Shown here: piece after piece, positions 23,577 through 30,641 of the stretch
Position numbering within the stretch: the first letter of the stretch is position 1
How the letters are laid out: the number at the start of each line of letters is the position of its first letter
Source of the DNA: Gammaproteobacteria bacterium
GTDB taxonomy: Bacteria; Pseudomonadota; Gammaproteobacteria; Steroidobacterales; Steroidobacteraceae
Assembly (NCBI GenBank): GCA_030830595.1
Contig: JAURMS010000018.1
Coordinates: forward strand, 1 to 38,312
Length of the DNA: 38,312 bases
Direction: 5' to 3'
The notes under the pieces: generated by a model
What the model was told of the DNA's origin: nothing
The model's input: only the letters and a program-made list of their open reading frames with translations
The model's database searches: none
Program-made: the position numbers and the translations under genes

Positions 23577-24185
23577 ATGACCAAGAATCTGTTCACAGCG
23601 CCCGTGCTGACAATGGCCGCGATGGCGTTGATGTCCTCTGTAGCCGTAGCGGGCAAGCCGGACAGCAGCGGTGGCGGAAAAGGGGGAAACAAGGGCGGCG
23701 GCGATACTGGCTCGTCTCCTGCGAGCCTGGCGCTCACGGCTGCTTTATCCGGCAATATCGGGTATATCACTTGTTCGGTGACGGGTGGGGGCTTTGAACC
23801 GCGCCAGTACGTCTATCTGCGGTGCGCCGGTGATGCTACCTCGCTCACCGCTGTATGGGGCTGCCAGAACAAGACGGATAACACCTGGGATGTTGAGTCC
23901 TGGTCGCCCAGTTCAGGAGCGTTTTTACCCCCTAGGGTCCGTGTAACCGCAAACCGGAAGGGATCGGCTACCGCTACGACGGCGCCGTATTCATTACCGC
24001 AAGATCCAACTGGCACCGAAGCGCTGCAGACCCAGTGCACAAACAATGGCGGCGAATGGCGGGTGTGTTCAGTGACAGCTGAAAGGGTCACGGCCAAATG
24101 GGAAGACGCTAGCGGCAACATGATCGGCACCGCGATCCCTGTGCAAGACACTCTTTACGCAAACGGATGTTCCGAAGCAATGTAG
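23577..24185 (+). CDS. Small secreted cysteine-containing protein, function unknown (paralogue A)
   Basis: This 202-residue exported protein has a signal peptide (MTKNLFTAPVLTMAAMALMS, cut after SVAVA). A Gly/Lys/Ser linker follows (SGGGKGGNKGGGDTGSS, about 31-47), then a compact domain. The motif C-x-V-[ST]-G-x-G-F-x5-V-x3-C occurs at Cys66-Cys83 and is shared, with identical spacing, by the protein at 24481. A third Cys is at 96, with further Cys toward the C-terminus. The GxGF pattern recalls Ig-like beta domains, but I do not recognise the family. The start ATG has GGAG ahead; longer frames would lose the signal peptide. It is monocistronic, with an intrinsic terminator 32 bases after its stop. 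GC content looks lower than in the neighbours. Confidence 0.8.
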   Translation: MTKNLFTAPVLTMAAMALMSSVAVAGKPDSSGGGKGGNKGGGDTGSSPASLALTAALSGNIGYITCSVTGGGFEPRQYVYLRCAGDATSLTAVWGCQNKTDNTWDVESWSPSSGAFLPPRVRVTANRKGSATATTAPYSLPQDPTGTEALQTQCTNNGGEWRVCSVTAERVTAKWEDASGNMIGTAIPVQDTLYANGCSEAM

Positions 24186-24217
24186 AACGTACCAGGGAGA
24201 GACGCTGTCTTGACATA

Positions 24218-24250
24218 CGGCCCGGGAGAAATCCCGGGCCGTTTTGTTTT
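24218..24250 (+). terminator. Intrinsic terminator after paralogue A
   Basis: A perfect 9-base stem CGGCCCGGG / CCCGGGCCG (24218-24226 and 24233-24241) with the 6-base loop AGAAAT is followed by TTTTGTTTT. It ends the 23577 transcript. Confidence 0.92.
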
Positions 24251-24480
24251 GCCTCCGAAGAATACGCAGAAAAACCCGGTCGGAGAAGCTTCGCTAGGTC
24301 ATGCGAGAACTGTGCAGATTGCCACGGCATTTGTTACCTTCGTACTGGGACTCAAGTACTTGGCGGTGATTTCGGACGCCCTGGTTAAAGCGCAATCTGT
24401 CAACCAGTTCGGAAGGCTCGACCTGCCACGGGGTGGCGCCGGACCTGGTTTAAAACAAGGCGTTTTCAAGGAGTATCTAC
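24251..24480 (+). promoter_or_regulatory. Promoter and leader region of paralogue B
   Basis: This gene-free stretch lies between the terminator and the second secreted protein. It holds GTAC at 24342, a perfect 10-base palindrome CAAGTACTTG (24353-24362) and the conserved element (copy 2). A strong AAGGAG (24468-24473) stands ahead of the ATG. I see no small gene with protein-like composition here. Confidence 0.5.
24356..24372 (+). promoter_or_regulatory. Conserved upstream element, copy 2
   Basis: GTACTTGGCGGTGATTT matches copy 1 (23446-23462) at 15 of 17 positions and overlaps the palindrome CAAGTACTTG. Both copies stand at nearly the same distance from a secreted-protein start codon. Confidence 0.55.
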
Positions 24481-25119
24481 ATGCCCAAGTTCAACAAGGC
24501 GCCACTGGCTGGTCTGGTGGCAATGGTGCTGGCTTCTTCGGCTGCATTTGCCAAGGGCCCTCCGGTCAAGCCGACTGCGGTGACCGGCTCGCTTTCGATC
24601 GATTCAGCCATGATGACCGCCGGTTGCGCGGTGAGCGGCAGCGGCTTCGCTGCCGACTCCGAAGTGCTGGCTCAGTGCGATTCCGCCAAGATCAGCCAGC
24701 GCTATGTCTGCGTCGCCCGCTACCAGGCTGTGACCAAGGTGAAGGGCCAGTTGACCACGGTCGACGTGGTTGAATACAGCGCGGACTTTCAGACCGTGAT
24801 TTCCAGCGACCTGGCTGCCAACGGCGTCGCCACGGCCAATAAGCGCGGCAATTTCGGCTGGTCCAGCGGGGTGCTGAACGGCCCGACCCAGGACGACGTG
24901 TCCGCTGCCCTTGTTGCCCTGAACTGCGATTCGCTGGATCGCGGCGAGACCAAGGAGAAGGGCGTGACCCTGCCAGCCGCGGACTTCAGTGCTGAACTCT
25001 GCGAGTTCTCGGTGTCCGATGCGGCGGTGAGGGCGAGCGGCCTCGATGCCAACAGTGTCGCGGTGGCCCCAACTGCCATGGCGGTCGGTGCCTCGGTGAA
25101 CTACTGCGGCGGTAACTAA
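24481..25119 (+). CDS. Small secreted cysteine-containing protein, function unknown (paralogue B)
   Basis: This 212-residue exported protein has a signal peptide (MPKFNKAPLAGLVAMVLASS, cut after AAFA). The motif C-x-V-[ST]-G-x-G-F-x5-V-x3-C lies at Cys49-Cys66, followed by Cys77; the spacing in the first pair is the same as in the 23577 protein. Further Cys residues lie in ALNCDSLD, AELCEFSV and VNYCGGN near the C-terminus, so disulphides are likely. It lacks the glycine-rich linker of its paralogue. The family is not recognised; structural, adhesive or binding roles are all open. The ATG follows AAGGAG. It is monocistronic, with its own conserved element upstream and a strong terminator downstream, so it probably is well expressed (inference). 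Confidence 0.85.
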   Translation: MPKFNKAPLAGLVAMVLASSAAFAKGPPVKPTAVTGSLSIDSAMMTAGCAVSGSGFAADSEVLAQCDSAKISQRYVCVARYQAVTKVKGQLTTVDVVEYSADFQTVISSDLAANGVATANKRGNFGWSSGVLNGPTQDDVSAALVALNCDSLDRGETKEKGVTLPAADFSAELCEFSVSDAAVRASGLDANSVAVAPTAMAVGASVNYCGGN

Positions 25120-25148
25120 GCCGACTCGACCAGGGTACTGCCATGATG

Positions 25149-25177
25149 CGGGGCGCCTACGGGCGCCCCGTTTTTTT
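25149..25177 (+). terminator. Intrinsic terminator after paralogue B
   Basis: A 9-base stem CGGGGCGCC / GGCGCCCCG (25149-25157 and 25162-25170) closed by a TACG tetraloop, then seven T. On the minus strand no T-run follows, so it should act mainly on the plus-strand transcript. Confidence 0.93.
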
Positions 25178-25202
25178 GGCCAGCGATGCGGCCATCGGCC
25201 CT

Positions 25203-27113
25203 TCAGGGCCTGACGATCTCGAACCAGAACCCGGGTTCTTCCAGCAGGCCGAAAAAGCCCAACACGAGGGTTGGATTTCCATCTATCGAGGCACTGCCTT
25301 CCTGCAGCAATTGCGGGAGGGTCTTGGCGCGCGTGTTGAGGGCGATCAGCGCGTCGCTGGTGATTTTGAAAGTAGGCGCAGCGCCTGAGCCGACGCCCAT
25401 GCGGTGATGCAGTGCCCCATTGCTCACCAGCAGGAGCGCTCGCTGGCCCGTGTCGGACACCACGAAGTTGAACTCCCGATCCTGGGCGGCCGCTGCGGGG
25501 CCGTTGAGTCGCACCGCAAGCAGGTCGAAGAACAGGTCCAGTGGCAGGGCGCGAATGAAGTCCGCGGAGGCCGGGCGGGTTGTGTCGAGTGGCGTAATGC
25601 CCTGCCTGAGCTCGCTGGCGCCCGTCAGGTAGAAATTGCGCCAGGGCCCGCTTTCGGCTGATTCTCCAAGGCGGGTGTAGATCAGGGCAAGCAGTTCGCT
25701 CGCCTCCTGGTTATCCGGCTCCGCAAACACCACGTGGCTGAGCGCCGTGGCGGCGAAGCGGTAGTCGCCGAGCTCATAATCTTCGCGGGCCTTGGCCAGC
25801 ACCCGGTCGGCGCCGCCCATGTACTGCACGAACTTGCGTCCGGCTTCCACAGGCCCCAGAGGGTCCAGGTTGGCCGGGTTGCCGTCGAAGTATCCCAGGT
25901 ACAACTGGTACTGCGCCTTGGCACTGTGGCTGACCGTGCCGTAGTAGCCGCGGTTGTAGAACTCGTTGGCCAGGCCTGGGGGCAGCTGCAGCAGTTCGGG
26001 AATCTCATGCAGGGTGTGGCCCTGATTGGCCAGCCTCAGCGTCTGGTCGTGGAGGTAGCGATACAGGTCGCGCTGGTCGCGCCAGAACTCGCGAATCTCC
26101 TCGGTACCCCAGGTTGGCCAATGGTGTGAGCCGAAGGACACATCGGTGCGTTCACCGTAGGCGACGATGGCCTCGTCGATGTAGCGGCTCCAGAGCCGAC
26201 CGTCGCGCACCTTTGCACCGCGCGGCGTATAGAGATTGTGCAGCGTACGGTTGATGATTTCGGCCTGGCAGAAGGCCCGAAACTGCGGCAGGTAGAACAT
26301 GAACTCGTTGGGCGCCTCGGCTTCCAGGGCCAGGATGAATTCCATCTCGACCCCGTCCAGCGTGAGAGTCTGGCCTGTGCGATCCACCTCGATCGTGGGT
26401 TGCAGCATCCCGGGCTCGCCGGTGGAAATCGCCTGCCCCAGGCCCACGCCCACCTGTCCGGTGGCGGAGCGCGGCAGCAGGGAGCCAAACATGTAGGCGG
26501 CGCGACGGGCCATGGCGTTGCCGGCCAGCAGGTTCTCGCTCACGGCTTCACGGACAAAGCCCTTGGGCGCAACAATCTCGACCCGTCCGGACGTGATCTC
26601 TTCCTCAGTGACGATGCCGCGTACACCGCCAAAGTGATCCAGGTGGGAGTGGGTGAACACCACGGCGGTGACTGGCCGCGTGCCCAGGTGCTGGTTGACC
26701 AACTCCAGCGCGCGCCGTGCGGTTTCGCGCGTGAGCAAGGGATCGATGACCACCCAGCCGCGTTCCCCCCGGATGAAGGTCACATTCGAGAGGTCAAAAC
26801 CCCGTACCTGATAGATGCCATCGAGCACCTCATAGAGGCCATGCTTCGCATTGAGCTGGCCCTGACGCCAAAGACTCGGATGGACGGTAGGCGGTGCTGC
26901 CCCCTGCAGGAAGTCATAGGCCCCGTAGTCGTACACGACCGTGCCTGCCGCGTTGGTGATGGTGCCATCGGCAAAGCTAGCGATGAACCCCCGCTCAGCG
27001 GCCTCGAAGTCGCGGCGGTCGGTGTAGTTGAGGGTGGTGGCTGCGGAAGTTGCAAGGGTCGAACAGAGGGCGGCGAGGCCCAAGGCAGCGACGGCATAGG
27101 GCAGGGACCTCAT
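25203..27113 (-). CDS. SdsA-type alkylsulfatase (metallo-beta-lactamase fold)
   Basis: This 636-residue protein has a signal peptide (about 1-25), a metallo-beta-lactamase domain, a helical dimer domain and a C-terminal SCP2-like domain. The zinc site is THSHLDH (His155, His157, Asp159, His160). Other ligand segments are EAPNEFMFYLPQFRAFCQAE (two Glu) and SHHWPTWG (His). SENLLAGNAMARRAAYMFGS, GYYGTVSHSAKAQYQLYLG and WRNFYLTGASELRQGI also fit Pseudomonas SdsA1 as I recall it. Such enzymes hydrolyse primary alkyl sulphates to alcohol and sulphate in the periplasm. ATG at 27113 overlaps the GMC oxidoreductase stop (ATGA), so the two are coupled. It is the last gene of the five-gene operon. Confidence 0.94.
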   Translation of the reverse strand: MRSLPYAVAALGLAALCSTLATSAATTLNYTDRRDFEAAERGFIASFADGTITNAAGTVVYDYGAYDFLQGAAPPTVHPSLWRQGQLNAKHGLYEVLDGIYQVRGFDLSNVTFIRGERGWVVIDPLLTRETARRALELVNQHLGTRPVTAVVFTHSHLDHFGGVRGIVTEEEITSGRVEIVAPKGFVREAVSENLLAGNAMARRAAYMFGSLLPRSATGQVGVGLGQAISTGEPGMLQPTIEVDRTGQTLTLDGVEMEFILALEAEAPNEFMFYLPQFRAFCQAEIINRTLHNLYTPRGAKVRDGRLWSRYIDEAIVAYGERTDVSFGSHHWPTWGTEEIREFWRDQRDLYRYLHDQTLRLANQGHTLHEIPELLQLPPGLANEFYNRGYYGTVSHSAKAQYQLYLGYFDGNPANLDPLGPVEAGRKFVQYMGGADRVLAKAREDYELGDYRFAATALSHVVFAEPDNQEASELLALIYTRLGESAESGPWRNFYLTGASELRQGITPLDTTRPASADFIRALPLDLFFDLLAVRLNGPAAAAQDREFNFVVSDTGQRALLLVSNGALHHRMGVGSGAAPTFKITSDALIALNTRAKTLPQLLQEGSASIDGNPTLVLGFFGLLEEPGFWFEIVRP

Positions 27114-28711
27114 GGTGACTCGAGCTCCTCGCGGATCATATGTGCGCATTTCTCGCCGATCATGATGCAGGTGGCGTTGGTATTGCCGGAGACCAGGTTA
27201 GGCATGATGGAGCCGTCGGCAACTCGAAGGCCCTTTAGCCCATGCACGCGCAGGCGTGCGTCCACCACCGCGAGCGGATCGCTGCCCATCTTGCAGGTGC
27301 CTACCGGATGATATTGGGTGTCGGCGCGGGCGCGGATGTCGGCACGCAGCGCCGCTTCATCGCTTGCCTCGCTGGCATAGTAGGGTCGACCGCGGACGTC
27401 GTCGAAGGCGGCGGATTGCAGCAGTTGCTGTGCGATACGCGTCCCGGCAACCAGCTTGTCGAGGTCGCCGTCGTCGGCCAGGAAGGCGGGATCGATGGCC
27501 GGCGCAGCAGTGGGATTTGCGCTCGTGAGCCACAGGCGACCCCGACTCTTCGGCCGAATGACGCTGACGTGCAGGCTGTAGCCGTGACCCGTATGCAGCT
27601 TGCGACCATGGTCGTCGACCACTGCCCGCACGAAGATCAGCTGGATGTCCGGTGAGGGTTCTGTCGGATCGACGTAGAGAAACGCGCCACTTTCGGCCAG
27701 GTTCGAGGCCAGAATGCCCTGTCGGTGCCGACGGTAGCGGCGCAACTCGTCGGGAAAACGGAACGTCCCTCGCAGGGAAATGCCGATGTTGTCAGCCAGG
27801 TCCGAGTCGTAGGAAAGGACGTAATCCGGATGGTCCTGCAGGTTTTCGCCCACCCCGGGCAAGTCGTGCACCTGCCGAATTCCGTGGGGCACGAGCTTGT
27901 CGGCAGGACCGATCCCTGAGAGCAGCAGCAACTGTGGCGACCCGAAGGCCCCGGCAGACAGGATGACTTCCCGCCTTGCCCGTAGAACGCGCCGTCCACT
28001 TCGCTCCTTGATGTGCACCCCGCTGGCTGTCCCGTGCTCGATGAGCAACCGCTCTGTCAGGGTGTTGGTCAGCACCTTGAGGTTGGGGCGATCCATCACT
28101 GGATCCAGGAAGGCCCGGGCAGCAGACCAGCGCTCGCCATTCTTGTGGGTGACCTCGTAGTACCCGTAGCCTTCCTGTGCAGCGCCGTTGAAGTCCGGAT
28201 TGGGCGGCAGGCCCAGTTCGCCGCATGCAGCGAAGAAGCGCTCGTTGATCGAGCCGGGGGTGGTGACCGGCGCGACGTTCAGTTCGCCGTTCGTACCGTG
28301 GAAAGCATCACCGCCCGCCTCGCGATGTTCGCAGCTTCTGAAGAAGGGCAGCACCTCGTCGTAGGACCAGCCCGGATTGCCGAGGGCCGCCCAGGCGTCG
28401 TAGTCCTGCCTGGCGCCGCGGATGTAAATCATGGCGTTGATGCTGGAACTGCCACCGAGGCATTTGCCGCGTGGCTGGTAGCCGCGTCGGCCATTGAGCC
28501 CGGCCTGGGGCACCGTTTCGAAGGACCAGTTGCGCTTGCGTGATATCAGGTTGTAGAGCACGGCACACGGCACCCAGACCGACCAGTGCCTGTGGGTGTC
28601 GCCCGCCTCGATCAGGCAGACCGAAACGTCCGGGTCCGCACTGAGTCGGTTGGCGAGGATGCAGCCGGCGCTGCCGGCCCCGACGATGATGTAGTCGAAG
28701 GACGAGTCCAT
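27110..28711 (-). CDS. GMC family FAD-dependent alcohol dehydrogenase
   Basis: This 533-residue glucose-methanol-choline oxidoreductase has the FAD-binding N-terminus FDYIIVGAGSAGCILANRLS, the first signature PRGKCLGGSSSINAMIYIRG and the second GSPQLLLLSGIGP. The active-site His is in YHPVGTCKMG and the closing motif is NLVSGNTNATCIMIGEK. It resembles AlkJ and choline dehydrogenase, which oxidise alcohols to aldehydes and pass electrons to the respiratory chain from the inner membrane. Next to an alkylsulfatase the likely substrate is the fatty alcohol set free from an alkyl sulphate (inference). ATG at 28711 gives a normal N-terminus; a longer frame runs into the SDR gene. It overlaps the sulfatase gene by 4 bases. 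Confidence 0.93.
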   Translation of the reverse strand: MDSSFDYIIVGAGSAGCILANRLSADPDVSVCLIEAGDTHRHWSVWVPCAVLYNLISRKRNWSFETVPQAGLNGRRGYQPRGKCLGGSSSINAMIYIRGARQDYDAWAALGNPGWSYDEVLPFFRSCEHREAGGDAFHGTNGELNVAPVTTPGSINERFFAACGELGLPPNPDFNGAAQEGYGYYEVTHKNGERWSAARAFLDPVMDRPNLKVLTNTLTERLLIEHGTASGVHIKERSGRRVLRARREVILSAGAFGSPQLLLLSGIGPADKLVPHGIRQVHDLPGVGENLQDHPDYVLSYDSDLADNIGISLRGTFRFPDELRRYRRHRQGILASNLAESGAFLYVDPTEPSPDIQLIFVRAVVDDHGRKLHTGHGYSLHVSVIRPKSRGRLWLTSANPTAAPAIDPAFLADDGDLDKLVAGTRIAQQLLQSAAFDDVRGRPYYASEASDEAALRADIRARADTQYHPVGTCKMGSDPLAVVDARLRVHGLKGLRVADGSIMPNLVSGNTNATCIMIGEKCAHMIREELESP

Positions 28712-28733
28712 CCGTAGGCGCTCTCCGTCGGGA

Positions 28734-29498
28734 TCAGAAGTTGGACACCCCCAGGCCGATGCCTCCATCCACCTCCAGCGCCACGCCCGTCACCCATTCC
28801 GCGCGGATCAGGTATTCGATGCCCTCCGCAACCTCGCGCCCGGTGCCGATACGCCCCAGCGCATGCAGGCCAGCGACCGCGTCGTAGCGGGCCTGGGCCT
28901 GGTCCTCGCTGAACAGGCCGGCACGCAGGTTGAGTTCGGTATACACGGCACCGGGCAGGATGCACCCGACCCGGATCTGCCTGGGGCCGAGCTCCGCCGC
29001 CATCACCCGCGTCAGGCCCTCGACCGCGGCCTTGGTAGTCGCGTAGGGCGATGCCCCGGGAAACGCGCGGCGGGTGTGGGTCGAGCCAATGAAGATGATC
29101 GCACCCTGGGTCTTGGCCAGTTCCGGCACGGCGAGGCTCGAGAGCATCATGGCCGAGATGACGTTCGTGTCGAAGGCTTCCTTGAGAAATTCCTCGGTGT
29201 AGCCATCCGCGGGCTGCCGGTACATGTTCGCAGCATTATTGACCAGCGCGTCGAGCCGGCCACCGCCGTGCTCGACAGCCACAGCCAGCATGGCCTGGCG
29301 ATCGGCCTGGTTGCGTACATCACCGACTACGGTCCGGCAGGCCGGCCCGATGGCTTCGGCCACGGCAGCGAGCTTGTCGGCCCGCCTTCCGCTGATGGTG
29401 ACCCGGGCCCCACCCTCAGCGAGGAGTTTCGCGCAGTCCTCCCCAATGCCGGACCCGCCGCCGGTGATGAGCACCGACATGCCCTTGATCGCCCTCAT
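28734..29498 (-). CDS. SDR family oxidoreductase
   Basis: This 254-residue short-chain dehydrogenase has the cofactor motif TGGGSGIG. NNAANM stands where NNAG is usual, the catalytic Ser is in IFIGSTHTRR, and Tyr/Lys are in YATTK. LPGAVYTELNLR and the end VDGGIGLGVSNF follow. The Arg in SGRR after the second strand suggests NADP. It is a cytosolic oxidoreductase of unknown substrate; with the GMC enzyme and monooxygenase around it, an alcohol, ketone or aldehyde intermediate is likely. Its start overlaps the stop of the flavin monooxygenase gene as ATGA. Confidence 0.92.
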   Translation of the reverse strand: MRAIKGMSVLITGGGSGIGEDCAKLLAEGGARVTISGRRADKLAAVAEAIGPACRTVVGDVRNQADRQAMLAVAVEHGGGRLDALVNNAANMYRQPADGYTEEFLKEAFDTNVISAMMLSSLAVPELAKTQGAIIFIGSTHTRRAFPGASPYATTKAAVEGLTRVMAAELGPRQIRVGCILPGAVYTELNLRAGLFSEDQAQARYDAVAGLHALGRIGTGREVAEGIEYLIRAEWVTGVALEVDGGIGLGVSNF

Positions 29499-30613
29499 TG
29501 CCTGAGCCCCGCCTGGCGCATCAGCGGCAGGATCTTTTCGCCGAACTGGGTCAGGCCTTCCTCGTAGTTGACCCAGCTCAGGGTGAGCCCGTCGAGCCCT
29601 GCCTTGGAAAAGGCCAGCAGGCCGTCCACGATCTGCTCGGCCGTGCCGACCAGCGGGATGGCCCCGTAACCGGCAATCAGGTTGGCGGCCATGGATTCCC
29701 AGCCGTCGCCGAGTGCGCTCTGCGAATTGGGTACCAGCACGTCCAACAGGTTGCGCACGCCCTCCCAGTCGCCGCGCTCGTACACGTATTCACGCACGAA
29801 GTCCTGGGCTTCCTTTTCGGTCTCGCGACAGACGATGTAGGCCTGCCCGAAGACCTGCATGGTCCGGCCAAATTTTTCGCGAGCGAGCTTGCGACCCCGG
29901 GCCGCGACTTCGCCGCAGGCAGCGACGTCCTTGGCGACCACGAAGTTGAAATCGGCGTGCGCAGCGGCAAATTCCTGGCCGCGGGCGCTGTTGCCGGCGC
30001 TCATCAGGGCCGGCCACGGTCTCTGGACGGGTTTGGGTTCCGAGTAGCAGCCAGGAGAGGTGAAATGCGGCCCGACGTAATCGAACTCGCCTTCGCGGGT
30101 CCATAACTGCTTGCAGAGCGAGATCCAGTCGTCGGCCACGTCGTAGCGGACATCGTGCTCCTTCTGGGGGATGCCAAACATGGCGATCTCGCGCTCGTTC
30201 CAGCCCGCCACGATGTTGAGGCCGAAGCGTCCGCCCGAGATATGGTCGATGGTGGCCACTTCCTTGGCGGCCCGGACCGGGTGGACGGTGGGCACGTGGA
30301 AGGTCGCAAACACGCCGATTCGCTCCGTCACGGCGGACAGTCCGGCTGCCCAGGTGAAGGTCTCGAAATTGCGGTGGTTGAAATTGACCTTGCCGCCCAT
30401 GCCCTTCCAGCGGGCAACCGGGATGACCGCCTCCAGGCCGAGCGAATCGGCCAGCTTGGCCACCCGCACCGATTCCTGCCATTCGATCTTCAGCGTGTCC
30501 GGGCGGTCCGTCATGGAACAGCCGCTGCTGACGTTCAGCCCGAATACGCCCAACTTCAACTTGTTGGGACTGGCCAGCATCGGATGGCTGGCGTTCTGCG
30601 CGCTCTCACTCAT
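29495..30613 (-). CDS. LLM class flavin monooxygenase, SfnG/RutA-like
   Basis: This 372-residue bacterial-luciferase-like protein has LKLGVFGLNVSSGCSMT at the start, then NFETFTWAAGLSAVTERIGV, TVHPVRAAKEVATIDHISGG and RFGLNIVAGWNEREIAMFGI, followed by HADFNFVVAKD. These fit the group containing dimethyl-sulfone monooxygenase SfnG, pyrimidine monooxygenase RutA and alkanesulfonate monooxygenase SsuD. They use FMNH2 from a separate reductase; none is encoded nearby. With the alkylsulfatase in the operon, an organosulfur substrate is the favoured guess. ATG at 30613 has AGGGG ahead and gives the family N-terminus. It begins 28 bases after the DUF885 gene ends. Confidence 0.9.
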   Translation of the reverse strand: MSESAQNASHPMLASPNKLKLGVFGLNVSSGCSMTDRPDTLKIEWQESVRVAKLADSLGLEAVIPVARWKGMGGKVNFNHRNFETFTWAAGLSAVTERIGVFATFHVPTVHPVRAAKEVATIDHISGGRFGLNIVAGWNEREIAMFGIPQKEHDVRYDVADDWISLCKQLWTREGEFDYVGPHFTSPGCYSEPKPVQRPWPALMSAGNSARGQEFAAAHADFNFVVAKDVAACGEVAARGRKLAREKFGRTMQVFGQAYIVCRETEKEAQDFVREYVYERGDWEGVRNLLDVLVPNSQSALGDGWESMAANLIAGYGAIPLVGTAEQIVDGLLAFSKAGLDGLTLSWVNYEEGLTQFGEKILPLMRQAGLRQ

Positions 30614-30641
30614 TCGTGACCCCTGACGATTGCGTCCTTCC

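Noticed and set aside
24251..24480. A small gene or riboswitch ahead of paralogue B
   Set aside because: No open frame with protein-like composition, and no fold or conserved riboswitch core that I recognise; promoter and leader explain the stretch.
26238..27311. Long plus-strand frame opposite the alkylsulfatase
   Set aside because: Antisense shadow without motifs; the minus strand shows a complete sulfatase.
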